Positions 24,153-35,629 of a stretch of DNA of 64,000 bases are shown here, one piece after another. This DNA comes from Lutjanus erythropterus. Its lineage: Eukaryota > Chordata > Actinopteri > Lutjaniformes > Lutjanidae. Location of the stretch: positions 12,670,519-12,734,518 of the forward strand of contig CM034604.1 in assembly GCA_020091685.1 (NCBI GenBank), written 5' to 3'. Numbering within the stretch: position 1 is the first letter of the stretch; every line of letters begins with the position of its first letter. Both the position numbers and the translations under genes were made by a program. The notes under the pieces are model-generated. The model saw only the letters and a list, made by a program, of their open reading frames with translations. It was not told the DNA's origin and ran no database searches.

Positions 24153-24578
24153 GTATCTCTGCACTTGATTAGCAATCACTGCAGCAAAGCTTGGTCTTAT
24201 TCCGAGTGGAAAGCTTTAATTCTCCCCACATGGTGCTGAGACATCCAGACCCTGGTGCAATTGCTTCTGGTAAACACACAATCACTGCTTCTCGTTAACA
24301 CTCAAAAGTTTCCATATATCTTCTTAAGGAAAATCACTGTTTACTCCCTGCTTCGCTCCCTTGAGGTCCACTGTTTCTTAATGAGTCTGTTGTTGTAGAC
24401 GGCTGACAGCGAATTTGTTTGTCCACAAACATGATGATGATGATGTTTGTGTTTCTGGAAAAAAAAGACTGTAAAGAATTAATGCATGACTAATGGAAAG
24501 TAAAACAGCGAAGAAGGAAAATGATGACGCTCGCTTCATAAACTGTCACACCAGTTCATATATATATATTCTTGGAAA
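24153..24578. other. Intronic stretch, nothing recognised
   Basis: Short AT run near 24560; otherwise complex, no repeat or exon identified. Confidence 0.35.
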
Positions 24579-25880
24579 TAGAGCCCGACTGATATTATCA
24601 GCCCAATGTTGGCCTGGAACAGCTATATCAGTATCAGCATATATGTTTCTATAGAATATAATGCAGTTTGTTTTTAGTTGTTAGCTTTATGGGCAGCATA
24701 TTACGTATTTCTTAAATAGGGTTTAATATATACTGATATTTTATACTCATTCTGTTTTTTTATTTATAGTTATGGGAGAGTAGGTTGAGTTGAGCCATTT
24801 TTTACTTTAGGTGTTTTTAAAGTGAGGGCATGACAGTAATTTGTCCCACTGAAATATATACATACAGTAAATTACAGGATGTAGTGCACCCTTGGGAATA
24901 AGCACTTTGAATCAAAAATAGTTTTCATGCCTAGAGAGAGGAGAAGTTGAGCCTCATGGCAAGCGTTTCCTAGAAAAATAATAAGTAATATTTTTAATAA
25001 ATGCACACTTGCTGCTTTTTCTTCTCTGATCCAGACTGCATGTTGCATGATTCAATGTCATTTTGTTGTGTCAGCTCAAAATGCCAGATCACAACATTTC
25101 ATGGCACTTAGAGGTCGCAGATCATTAAAATCTCACAGTACTATATTCAAAGTCTGTCTCTATTTTTTTTAATTAAAGACTTGATTGGCACATCCTGGGT
25201 TCTGGTCTAAAATTCAAATTATCACATAATTTCTGTTATAAAAAGTAAGAATGTAGGATTACAGAAAAACAATATTTCAACAATAATGATAAGTAGGGAT
25301 GAGGTGAGCCACTGGCTGATCTGTCCCCAGGACTTTTGGCTCAAATTATCCCACCACTGCCAACCTGCATTATCTAACGGTTTAGAGCTAATGTCATGCT
25401 AATGTTTTTTTATTTTATCAGACACAAGAATCCTGACTTGTTAAACTTCCGTTCAATCCATGGGCCTCTCTCCATCACAGACGAGTAAAATGGATGACTC
25501 TTCAAAAAGGTGTACTTTTGTCTATGATTACCAAGGAAGAAGGGGTGGTTCAACTTCCCCACAGGCACAAATCACGCAGCTCTCCCCTATTTATAATTAC
25601 AGAAAATACTGGTTTCAGGGCTCTGATGTTGTGTGATCTTTGTCACAAGTGCTACCACTTTTGAAGGATCAAAAAAAGTGTTTATTTATATATTATATAT
25701 TATAATTGATATCGGATTTTTTTTCACTCCCTTACATCAGCCCCAAGAAATGCAGTATTGATTGGGCCATGAGAGGAACATACTGAACAACACGAACGCC
25801 AATACAGATATTGACCAATATAGGTGTGACAGACCAATATCAGACAATAATCAGTCCATTGATATTTTGGTCAGGCTCTG
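24579..25880. mobile_element. hAT-like element with TAGAGCCCGAC ends, about 1.3 kb
   Basis: Left end TAGAGCCCGACTGATAT and right end, reverse complemented, CAGAGCCTGACCAAAATAT form inverted termini; subterminal parts hold repeated GATATT/AATATC motifs. No transposase reading frame remains. The centre (about 24773-25560) may contain another element, bounded by GGGAGAGTAGGTTGAG and GGTTCAACTTCCCC. Confidence 0.6.
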
Positions 25881-25889
25881 TTTCTAAGA

Positions 25890-25990
25890 ATACATTCAGA
25901 GTTTGTCTAGTTAGATGGGTACACCTGATTTTACTCCCTAACATTAGTATCGACCCCAAAAATCCAGTATCTGTATCCAGGAAAAGGAAG
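25890..25990. repeat. Detached fragment of the same TAGAGCCCGAC-type family
   Basis: TAGTATCGACCCCAAAAATC followed by CAGTATCTGTATCC matches the internal side of such elements and lies just outside the right end of the 24579-25880 copy. Confidence 0.45.
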
Positions 25991-28184
25991 CAGCAGGTAC
26001 ATTGTTCTGCGCCAGGAACTCAAAACTTGCTTTCCCAGTGAGGAAACAGAGGTTGCAGGAGGGAGTGGCGTTTTTAATTGTGGCATGTCTAAAATACTTC
26101 AGGGCAGCTTTCTGCATAACCACTGAGATCTGTCTTTATCCAAACTGACATTTCTGACCGGACAGTCAAGACACAATTAGCTGACAGGTTCAGTCACAGC
26201 TCAGTGTCAGACAAGCTGACTTTTAGCGCTTAAAATACACTCTGACACATGCACCACTTAACCACTTACGAAGAACAAAAATGTGCAACGGACCTCTGGC
26301 TCTTCGTATTTAAAATTGCATAACTGTTCAAACACCCAAAGTCAGATAAAGAGCCACTTGACTAACCTGAGAAAAAAGCCTTCAGGTTTTACACAATGGC
26401 AGTATGGATAATAAATGAAAGCGGAGCAAAGTATTTCTAATCAATCAGATTGCTCTGCTTCTGAGGAATTTGTCTTCGGAGGAGCAGGATTTTGTGGCAT
26501 TTTCGCTGTGAATGCAAATTGCACGCGCCAAGTTTGTGATAGGATGACAACACGTACAGTAGAGGCTAATAAATCACATCCGGGCGGCGGAGTGTGAAGA
26601 TTGTTTACCTTCCTGCTCCTCAGAGAAAGATAAAAGCACCTCAGGAAGCCTGTGCTACTTAGTATTTAGGGGGACTTTTGAGTGTATATTTTGTTATTAA
26701 AGTTAAAATGTCAAGAATAAAAAGAACAACACAATATCCTCGAGCATTGACAGATTTCTGGTATAAACATTTTGAATTATAATCAGATTGGATGCATCAT
26801 CAATTTATGTCCATGGGTATAAACAACAAAAGGCAGGCTGGATCACATTATTTCAAGCTGTGAAGCAATCATTCCTCTTCCAGCTATGTTTAGTGCTCCT
26901 GGCTTCCCTCATAAAGGAAGCGACGGGGTTTTCTTTAAGACCTCATGGTGAGTCTGTCTGCTTTGGAAATGTAAAGTTTCATCTTTCCTGGGTGATGGAG
27001 TTACACCATTTGATAGAACAATTGTAGTTTCCTCTCCTATCTGAAGTTAATTCAAAAGCAACTCTCTGCCACCCCGCCATCCTCCACCATCCTCCCTCCC
27101 TCCCTCCTCCTCCCCCCATCTGTCTCCGTTCTGTCTCCCTCATCCAGCTCCCCCAGCGTGCACCTTCTTAAACTTTAATCATCTCATATTCAATACATTT
27201 CACAGCGACTCGTCACAAGGTTATCCCAGTTTTCAAAAGAAGTCTTCCCCTTTCAGCCTCAACCTCAGTAAAGATTCAGTGATTTCAGAACCTTCCAGTG
27301 TATTCATTACCAGCCTGCCTGGCACAAGCGGGATGTTGATATAAAGAGGTTTTCTCGATGCAGATTTTTAAAAACCCAACAAAAATAAAAAAAAATAAAA
27401 ACAAAAGAACAAAAGCTAAACCACTGCTAATGCACTACAAAATCATATCACACTGTCGATCCACATGCGGCTCCTGCAGTTGACTTTAAAAATGTTGAAC
27501 GTTTCAAAGCTGACAAAATATATTTCATCGTAATTTGTTCACCCTGTCACTGTCAGAAAAATGACACACATGCCGCGATGTTCTCGCAGCGAAAAAACAC
27601 AAAAATACAAAACAAATCACTCAGGAGAGGCTTTGCTTTTTGTGTGTATTCTTTCTTTTTCTGATTGTGTCAGAGTGAGGCCATGACGCCCGCTGTTCTC
27701 TGGATACCATGTTGTGTTGGCCGCAGTATGGGGTCTGCTTCAATCCATTGGCTAGCTGACCTGGCTCAAATCAATGACCAAAAAGGCACAATGTGTGATT
27801 TTTGTTTCAAGACGAGCTCTATTGATTGGTGCTGTCACTTCTTGGAAATTGGGAATTTTGTTTTCATGATGCTTGTCTGGAGAACTTTTCGCACATGCAT
27901 CTTAAAGGAATAATATGTCACATCAAAATGAGAACTGCAGTCCAAATATTTTTTAATCAATTTTTGTTGGTCCAAGTAAGCAATACATCATCATAATCAC
28001 TCTTTTTTCTGTAGCTGTGTCATGCATTTCCCAATCACTGTACTGTATGTATCTTGTTTCCCTTTTATTGATCTTTTATGCATTTTCTTTTCTTATGTGC
28101 AATAAAATAAAATTAAAATTGAATAAATATTGAGTGGGAGCCATAAATGGTATATTAGATAGGCTGAATCCCTACAATTAAAGC
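25991..28184. other. Repeat-free intronic stretch; candidate regulatory block 26400-26610
   Basis: 26400-26610 has an exact ATGCAAAT octamer (about 26512) and AATCAATCAG motifs in complex, non-repetitive sequence. A CCTC-rich run lies at 27085-27117. No exon recognised. Confidence 0.35.
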
Positions 28185-28618
28185 AAGTTATTTCTCCCCG
28201 TCCCATCCTCCCCATGATCAAGGCAGGCTGCAGGGACAGAAGCTATACAAGCACAAGATTAGCACATTAGAACTGGACAATAACAAGTAATGAAGACTGT
28301 CACACTGTAAGTTAAGGCCGTTATCCTGAAAAACTTACCTTACTAACTGCCATTAACATTTTGCTCAATTTAAACGTTATAAAAATCTAGGCCTCCTAAA
28401 AGATTATTACAGCTTATAAACAAACAATTATTTATTCAGCAAACATTCAGCATTAATTTGAACTCTAATAAACTGAACACAAAGGAATGGTAATTTAAAA
28501 GAGAATATACTGGTTGCAGCATTGCTGTTAGATAAGCCAGTAATTCAGCTAGTATCTTTCCTTATGCGAGTTTATGATTTAGTGCAGTAAATATATCACA
28601 GATTTCTCCTTTCAATTT
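28185..28618 (-). repeat. Dispersed family A, minus-strand copy
   Basis: Read in reverse, it starts AAAGGAGAAATCTGTGATAT and continues through TTTACTGCACTAAATCATAA to the shared TTAATGGCAG region. Internal parts are diverged, the left end is approximate. Confidence 0.7.
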
Positions 28619-30799
28619 AACTTTCAAAAGAGACATTTTCAAAAATATGATAACAATGCATTCAATATGCGAACTACTCTAGCTTTTAAACATATGCACT
28701 GGGAAATGGAGTAACCACTTATTGTAAAAGAATCTCTGCCAGGTGGTGCGATCTGTCATGGGATGCGGTTTCTGCAGAGACGTGCTCAGCAGAACAGAAC
28801 GCTTCATTTGGCCTTGCCGTGGAAAACCGCTTTAATGGACTGCCAACAGCAGGTATTCCATTCAGTCCCTATCAGCACAAGATCAAACAGCCGTACGTAT
28901 AGCCAGTGAAGCTGGAGTAACACTCCTTGTTGAGGATGACTTTTAACAAATAGAACTGAAGGTAAACATCAAAAATATCCATCCTCATTGTTTACCGAGC
29001 TGCTGGCATAAGTGCTACTTTGTTTTCCTGGAAGCGGTACTGCGGTCATGCTGTGGTCGCTGGAAAATGAATGAAATGTGCAGCAGCCACTAGAATCATC
29101 ATCAATGAGACGACAAAAAGACATCTGATAACTAACATTACAGCTCCTCATGACTGACTCTGAAATTCTACCACCTCATCTGCTCTCATCCTGCACACAG
29201 CAAACAGACAGACAGACTGAAGGCAACCCTGTCGCCTAGAAATTAGAATTGTATAAGACTAAATTGTTTTACGTTGTGGTGACAAGGTAATGCCTGCCTG
29301 GATTATGTTCACAGACAACACTTCCTTGAAACAACACATTTATATAACACGCTGGAGTCCCGAGGAGGTGATTGGGGGGGATAGCGGGCGTACAAAGAGT
29401 AGCTCTTTAACAACGTAGACTGGGGTTTTCATGCAGACTACTGCAAGAAAAGTGCTTTGGTTAAGGTAAGGAAATATTGTGATTTTGGGAAGGTTTAGAT
29501 AACAGAAGCACTTTAAGTAAGATTTGGGAAAGATGGTCATTTTAGGTAAACATTAACTAATAAATATCATCTCTCAAGTCACTGATGGATTTTTGAATAA
29601 TGGCCTATTTTGGGTAAAAAGAAAGAAAATCTGTCAGTGAACATTTTACTGTCAAGTTCTGTGTAAACATTTTTGCAATAAGTTTCCTCATATGTTAGAA
29701 AAATGTATTTCAACGATATTACATTTCCCTCAAAACAAATTTGCTTTTGCAGATTAGGAGACAGGGTTGCTAAAAGAAAGACTCAGACTTTTATGTATCT
29801 TCTTATTTTCAAAAAAACAATGTATTCCACATATTGCTTTCATGATTTATGAGTTTTTAGAAGATTTTTATTTTCAGCTCTTATATAAGAATATTGTCAA
29901 AATAACACAAAACACAGAAAGTAATCTCTTGCACCACATTTCTAAAGCAGCTACCTGACCAGAATAACATGAAGAAAATTAACTTTGAGTTTGTTTACAA
30001 CAACATTAAACTAATGAATTGGCTACAGGCTAAAAGAAAAGCTCATTCTGCAGGCTCAAGACTGCAACTGAAGAAACTAAATTCTATCCACAGACATTTT
30101 GACAGAGAAATGAATGAGATGTAAACAGAGTGAATCAAAATGCCAATGATATGGAGAGTCAGCATAAGCCTACAAGCATCAGCCTCATACTAAACAACAG
30201 TTATTAGTTTGTGGTACTCTCTAAATCAATATGTAACTGTTTGTTCTTTAACTTCATCTGTGGTGCCTGCATTTCTGTTCAATAAAGACTGGTAAAAAAA
30301 TACAAATTCCAGCACTGCTGCTATTAAATATCAGGGGAGGCTGGATTAAAAAATTCATATTAAAAAGGGATTAAACCATGCAGAGAAATCCATATGTTTC
30401 AGTGGGCTATCTGTGGGAAGATACTTTCTGAGTAATATTTTGTGTTCGGATAGAAACTCCAGCTTTGGCTCAATTTTAAACCCTATAAAATCCTCACTGA
30501 CTAACAGGCTGTAACGTTAATGTGCAAACATTTAAGCCAGCATAGATCTTTCACAAGTGGCTATTTTTTTCAAAAGCACAAGCCTCGTGGCAGTCACTGT
30601 TTGAACCAGTCGCTGTGACCCCAAGTAACCTCAGTAACAGAGCTCTCTCTTTAACATTCAGCCAGTCAAAAAAGCATTTTGGTAAAATTTGATGGCACAG
30701 ATGACACTTACTGGCCAAATACCTTTTCAAGACAAGGGAAGTATAAGCATTCACGCGGCTTAAATGGTGTCTGAAAGGTAGTGATAATAATAAACAGGG
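28619..30799. other. Mostly repeat-free intronic stretch
   Basis: 29390-29560 resembles a diffuse fish repeat (TTTGGTTAAGGTAAGGAAAT). 28730-28920 is complex and could be conserved. No exon recognised. Confidence 0.3.
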
Positions 30800-31150
30800 T
30801 TACTATAGGTAGGGCATGTCTATAATGCATTACAACCACCTTCATAAAACACTATAATAGTAACATTATTGTGTATTATTGACATTTATAAGACATTATT
30901 ACATTTCAGAAACCTATAATATGATCTGATCTTTATAAATGGTGGCGGTTATGTTAATTAAAATTTGCTGTGTAACCCAGGACTATCAGTTTGGCATTCA
31001 TAAGGCATAAAGATAATATTTTATGAATGTTGTTACAAGTTGATGATTATAAACATTTATTAAGAGTTTTATAAAGCCTTATAAATCCATTATAATGTCT
31101 TAAGAATGTGCTTATAATGCATTTTTACTATTATAGACATCATAAAAAGT
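30800..31150. mobile_element. MITE-like element with TATAATGCATT ends
   Basis: The left end has GTCTATAATGCATTAC and the right end TTATAATGCATTTTTAC..TATAGAC, partly inverted. The interior is dominated by ATTATAA/TTATAAA motifs. Related in style to the 33683-34436 element. Non-coding. Confidence 0.5.
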
Positions 31151-32074
31151 GCAGCCAGGAATTCTTTTAGCCCAGTGTTTACATTCAGTCACACACCCTG
31201 TATCTGTCTTTGTGTCTCTGCATTGCTATAATGAATATAAACAGCCATACCTGCAGGATGGTGAAAAACAAACACATCAATCACATCATGGTGGCATGTT
31301 GGTTTATTCACAGTAGATCTGTCTTGTTAACCTAACATCAGCTTCCTTTGCTGCTGCCATGTTTGCTAGAGAGCTGGATTGAAGGGGTTGTGCGTTTTTT
31401 GTAAATGCAATAAAGCTGCAACATAAGCAATAACTTAATTTTGAAGAAGTCTGTTTAATGATCACCCAGTAAACTGAGTGGAATTTATATTCTAAGAAAA
31501 TGGTGCCTTGAATCACAGTATCACTTGGAAAATGTCATGTAAAGTGAAAACTGGACTTTCTGCTGACATATACAAGTCGTGTTTATCAGCAGGAGACAGA
31601 AATAGCTGCGGTTATTAATAACATTGATTTAATGCGTGTAGTGACTATACATCCACGACAATGGCATAAAAATACATAAAAATTAATGAATGGCCTGGCA
31701 GGAGATGACAAAGTATAGCTCTAAATTAACTGTAGTCCACTGTTCCATGTGGTTAGCTTTACATCAGGATGGACAATGGGACCAGATGGTACTTTTCAAC
31801 TCTCAGCATTTGTGCTACACACACCCTCACATATGCACACCTGCGCACATCTGCAGGCTCACACACAGCATCATCATGATAACTCACTTATGTGATCATT
31901 AAAGCTGAAGCACACCGCATGAAGATAGGTTATTTACAACAGACCACAGAAAAACACCACAGCAACGCCGAAACAATACACCTGTTCTTTACATTAAAGG
32001 GATTATCTGATGTGGGGTTGTATGTGGTACTTACTGATAGTCAGTGTATAAGCTATTCTGGTCAGCCAGCACCC
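31151..32074. other. Intronic stretch, nothing recognised
   Basis: No repeat boundary or exon seen; a short CACA-rich patch lies at 31815-31870. Confidence 0.35.
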
Positions 32075-32335
32075 AGGTTAGAGAAGCAGAGAGGGGCACC
32101 AACACAGTAGCTAGGCAATTTACTGCTATGGACAGGGTCAGCAAAAGTTAAAAAAGATACATATAGAATATTTTCACTGCTTTACTTCGCCATCAAACAG
32201 CCTTTTCCAATGAAAAGCAGCCATTATATGAGCCAAATAGCGCTCTCTCTCCAAACCAACCAAACTCCATAGGAAAAATCAGCAATTTTACCTCACAGAA
32301 CACAGGAGTTGCCGATTTACTGCTGGCTTGATCTG
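32075..32335 (+). repeat. Dispersed family C, copy 1
   Basis: Shares GAGAAGCAGAGAGG, TTTTCACTGCTTTAC, CAGCCTTTTCCAATG, AGCCAAATA and TTTTACCTCACAGAA with copies at 33769 and 50868. Non-coding. Confidence 0.75.
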
Positions 32336-32462
32336 TTAGTTTGTTTGGGTTATTGTGTGACTTCAGTGAATCTGAGCTGTCTCTTTACTGTCCTTAAAGG
32401 GAAATCAGTATTCCATTTATCCATTTTTTACAGAGTCATATGTGCAGGGGTATCACTTTCAG

Positions 32463-32491
32463 ACACACGCACACACACACACACACACACT
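32463..32491 (+). repeat. (CA)n microsatellite
   Basis: About 14 CA units with one CG interruption near the start. Confidence 0.95.
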
Positions 32492-33605
32492 CCCGAATAT
32501 GTCTAGCTACTGGACTGTGTCCCCACTTGGGCCGCTGTGTTTATAAAGAGAGAGTCTCCAAACAGTGGAGATCAATAACGGCCTGTCAGCTTTTTAGTGT
32601 AGCTACGGACAGAGCGGAGACACAGGGACCACGGAGAGAGAGCTGCATCCGTCCATCAGACTCTTTGTGACCCCCAACAGCTTTGATCAAAGATGACAGA
32701 GAGAGAGAGGGAGTAAGTGAGGACAGGAGACAGCTAAGAGAAGATAGAGAGACAGGCTCCTATGGTATTGGCCAGCTCTTGAGGCCCCCTGTATCTTTTT
32801 TAGGCCATAATTAAAGCAGAGCCCATGCAGACTCTGGGTATTTCCCCCTTTTAAACGTTGCTGGTCTCTGTTGCCTGCCTTACAAAGGACTGTCAGGGGC
32901 AAGACAAAGTAGAAAGGTAAATCCCTGAATAAAGCTAACAGAGAGGCATCTGGGGAAGGATCTGCATTATATCTGCTGCATATGGACACACACATTCCCA
33001 CATATACAGTACCTTTAAACAAATTGCATTCACATGCGTGGCAATGCACCTAATTGCTCTGGCAGCCATTGAATGATGACAATGGCCACGGTGGGAGTTG
33101 GCAAGACTTTGTCGGGATGTATGTAATTATTCAGTCGCACAAAAGGAGGGGCCGACGCGGTGCCAGAACAGATTTACTGAGTCTGTGGTCAGTGCATTCA
33201 GCAGGGGTATCTAATGATGTGCACTTACGGGCTAAATTACCAGAGCATTGTTTACCTCTGCTCTTAGAGTGCAGTCTCCACCGAGAGTAAGAGCCTGAGA
33301 AGGTGAAGAGAAGAACAAAAAACGCAGCCCAGAAGGATCTGCTGAAGTTCAAATTAAAGCAAATGATCTGATAGTTAGGAGGAGTGCTGAGAGAAGATGA
33401 ATGGTATCCATGGAAGCAGAGGCAGGGGAGAGGCTGAAATGTCTAACTCTTTTTTGGTAAAGGCCCCTCTCTTCACACACTGCTGACAGCCGCTAGCTAG
33501 CAAATCCCCGGACGAGGGGGTGGAGAACATAAAGTCTACCATGCTTGAGGATACCACTCAGACATTTTCAAGCTGCAGGTTTCTGTGTATGTAAACACAA
33601 TATGC
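32492..33605. other. Repeat-free intronic stretch
   Basis: Complex, moderately GC-balanced DNA with a GA patch at 32696-32712. Short frames on both strands have no recognisable domain. 33040-33240 is a possible conserved non-coding element. Confidence 0.3.
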
Positions 33606-33628
33606 AATATATATATATATGTACTGTG

Positions 33629-33665
<37 letters not shown>

Positions 33666-33682
33666 CATACATACATACATAT
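33606..33682. repeat. Compound (TA)n / (CATA)n microsatellite
   Basis: Two TA runs separated by GTACTGTGTA, followed by CATA units that abut the TIR element at 33683. Confidence 0.95.
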
Positions 33683-34436
33683 GGGTTCCACATTATAATA
33701 AGACCACCCTTATAAGTGGCTTAAAATTAGGTTGTAAACATTTTATAAGTCATTAATAAGTTATTACAATGGCCAAAGTTTGGAGAAGCAGAGAGGAGTA
33801 CCAGCAAGTAAGCTAAGCTACTGCCATGGGTTAGCAACAAAACGTATTTAGCAGGTCAACCTAATAAAGGAATCAGTATCAGTTTAATTGTACATTATAA
33901 TAAAATATTTTCACCTCTTTACCTTGCTGTCACACAGTGTTTTCTGACAGGAAATCACCATTATACAAGCCAAATATAACTCTCAAAACTCAGATCTCAT
34001 TGCTTACTTAGCTTGCGTTTTCTCCTCCATCAGTCAGTCACAGTCATTTAACCACCATCAGCATAGCTTGATGAGCAAAAAGTTTCATTTGGCATCAAAC
34101 TAATATATCAGATTACCAGATGGTTGGTTTCCTCTTCAGGATAGAATTCCATGTCTGGCACAGTTGGTAATCTTCCTTTACTTGGTGTACTGATCATCCA
34201 ATTTTAGTCATCAATAAATGGAAATATGTTTCACACTTTGCAATAAGGCTCCCTTTTTTCAGTTATAAATAGTAGTAACCTATTAGATTAATTAGTAGTA
34301 GTAAGAAGTAACTGGATCGTGCCAAATAGTGTTATAACCTATTTATAATTGCTTATAAAATTTATAAATGTTTACAACCTAATTATAAACCATTTATAAA
34401 TCATTTATAAGGGCTGTCTTAGTGTAAGTGGTACCC
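33683..34436. mobile_element. TIR element with GGGTxCCACxTT ends, interrupted
   Basis: The left end GGGTTCCACATTATAATAAG and the reverse-complemented right end GGGTACCACTTACACTAAG continue inward in parallel (CCCTTATAA, then ATTAGGTTGTAAACATTT), giving inverted repeats of about 85 bases. The middle holds a family C copy (33769-34010) and further unrelated sequence. Confidence 0.75.
33769..34010 (+). repeat. Dispersed family C, copy 2 inside the TIR element
   Basis: GAGAAGCAGAGAGGAGTACC, TATTTTCACCTCTTTACC, GACAGGAAATCACCATTATA and CAAGCCAAATATAACTCTC align with the copies at 32.1 and 50.9 kb. Confidence 0.75.
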
Positions 34437-34789
34437 AAATGGGTAATGCAGTCAAATGAGGAATATATACATATACATCACACTCAAATGTTGCTAGTTG
34501 AGTCCCTTGAGGCCTCATTAAAAGTTGGTTTATAACCTATGTTGAATCAAATATAATGGTCAGAATATGGCCTGGTGATACCTAAGCTATACCTGAAGAA
34601 AAAGAAAACAGAAATAGACGAGTATGGCAGAAAGAAACAGCTGTGAGCATGGGCTTTAAATCTTTGATATTAAGTAAGGGCTCACATAATGATGTGTTCC
34701 TTTTTTGTTTGTTTGCTTGTTAAGAAAAGCACCACCTCCAGCCATCGCTTCTGACAGCAGCACCCATCTGAGCCACTGTCAGAGGTCAT
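34437..34789. other. Intronic stretch, nothing recognised
   Basis: Ordinary AT-rich sequence without a repeat boundary or exon. Confidence 0.4.
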
Positions 34790-35300
34790 TTACATAATGA
34801 AAGAAGAAAATTACCAAGGAGGCAAAGGCAGGACAAGCCTGCCATTTGGCAGAGAGGGAAAATGAAGATGGAAGGAAAATGGTTTGGCAAGAACGGGGCA
34901 TTGGACAGAGAGAGTGCAGAGAGGGATAAGGGAGGAGAGTGCAGGAGGCAGCAGAAAGAAAGAGAGACAGACAGACAGGGAGAGAGAGAGAGAGAGAGAG
35001 CGGACGGGCTTGAAGAGCTGAGACAGTTGAACCATGAAGACAGGCATGCCAGTGAGTTGGACAGTTCAGAAACATTTGGAGAAAGTGAGAGAGAAGAACT
35101 GGAGGACAGCGAGAGAGAGACGGGAGCTGGAAAGGCTCAAAAGCGTGGAGAAAGTTGGAGATTATGTCCAGTTGGGGAGTCTTCACAGATTAAAAAGTTG
35201 GACACAGGCGGAGACAAAGACAAGAAAGAAAGTTGACAGAGCAGAAATAGACACAGAGAGGTTTTCCAGTCAGAGGGAAGCAGGTGTTGCGGCATCCACT
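34790..35300. other. Purine-rich plus strand next to the klhl29 donor
   Basis: About 500 bases are strongly G/A-rich on the plus strand, including (GA)10 at 34980-35000. In the inferred minus-strand transcript this becomes a C/U-rich intron start, including a CU repeat 320 bases below the donor. Long plus-strand frames here (for example 35034-35558, 174 codons) follow from the lack of stop codons in purine-rich DNA and the overlap with the exon. Confidence 0.7.
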
Positions 35301-35308
35301 TGGTCGTG

Positions 35309-35320
35309 GGCTCTTACCTT
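35309..35320 (-). promoter_or_regulatory. klhl29: Splice donor of the klhl29 coding exon
   Basis: On the minus strand the exon ends AAG and the intron begins GTAAGAG (GT at 35317-35316), a near-consensus vertebrate 5' splice site. It falls exactly between codons after residue 91. Confidence 0.8.
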
Positions 35321-35590
35321 GGCTGATGCCGGAGCCACTGATCCTGCTGCCGTGATGCCCCGCTTGACCGCTATGTCGCTGCTTGATGTTGTCACGGCAA
35401 CTGTAACCGGGGTGGGGAGGAGGGAGGGGATGACTGGGAGGGGAAGGAGCCCCGGACGGTTGTTGCCATTGACGACGGCAGAGGCACAGCTATGGTTGGC
35501 TCCTCCATTGTGGAGGCCAGAGGGACGGATGTCTCTCCGCTCCCAGGGTCCCCGGTAGTCCCTCTCAAAGCGGTGGTGGTGGCGTGACAT
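35318..35590 (-). CDS. klhl29: First coding exon of kelch-like 29 (partial, residues 1-91)
   Basis: The ATG at 35590 opens 91 codons that end exactly at a splice donor, so the exon is phase 0. The peptide starts MSRHHHRFERDYR, has a W-E-R-R motif just after, then a proline/leucine-rich stretch (RPGLLPLPVIPSLLPTP, about residues 46-62) and a Thr/Ser/Ala-rich tail. I recognise the start and the proline-rich stretch as the N-terminal region of KLHL29, which precedes the BTB domain; this is recall, not a search. The full family protein is about 870 residues, so roughly 10% is here; BTB, BACK and Kelch repeats lie in exons outside the window. BTB-Kelch proteins usually act as substrate adaptors of Cullin-3 ubiquitin ligases; the specific role of KLHL29 is poorly known. 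The start is supported by an in-frame TGA at 35608-35606, 15 bases upstream of the ATG, and a G at -3. The reading frame has no internal stop. Confidence 0.8.
35409..35443 (+). other. Potential G-quadruplex on the template strand of the exon
   Basis: Six G-tracts of 3-4 (35409, 35414, 35422, 35426, 35436, 35440) lie within 35 bases. They are the complement of the conserved proline/leucine codons, so the template strand, not the mRNA, is G-rich. Confidence 0.65.
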
Positions 35591-35629
35591 CACTTCCTCT
35601 TCCTCTCAGAGGGAACAACGGGGGCAGGC
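35591..35629 (-). other. klhl29: End of klhl29 5' UTR within the coding exon
   Basis: This 39-base segment lies between the inferred splice acceptor and the ATG. It holds an in-frame TGA, so coding cannot begin further upstream in this exon. The presence of an acceptor means at least one further non-coding 5' exon, and the promoter, lie at higher coordinates; neither could be identified. Confidence 0.65.

Larger units (their letters stand above)
1..35317 (-). other. klhl29: klhl29 intron downstream of the first coding exon (continues beyond window)
   Basis: Everything below the donor at 35317 is read as a single intron, at least 35.3 kb long. No minus-strand reading frame here has both credible splice signals and recognisable KLHL29 sequence. 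Its contents are repeats and repeat-free stretches listed separately. If the exon is misidentified, this would be intergenic DNA. Confidence 0.55.

Noticed and set aside
33606-33682. Promoter (TATA-rich) signal
   Set aside because: It is a TA/CATA microsatellite, with no exon downstream.
35034-35558. 174-codon plus-strand open frame
   Set aside because: It runs through purine-rich DNA and then antisense to the klhl29 exon; the minus strand has splice sites and recognisable protein.
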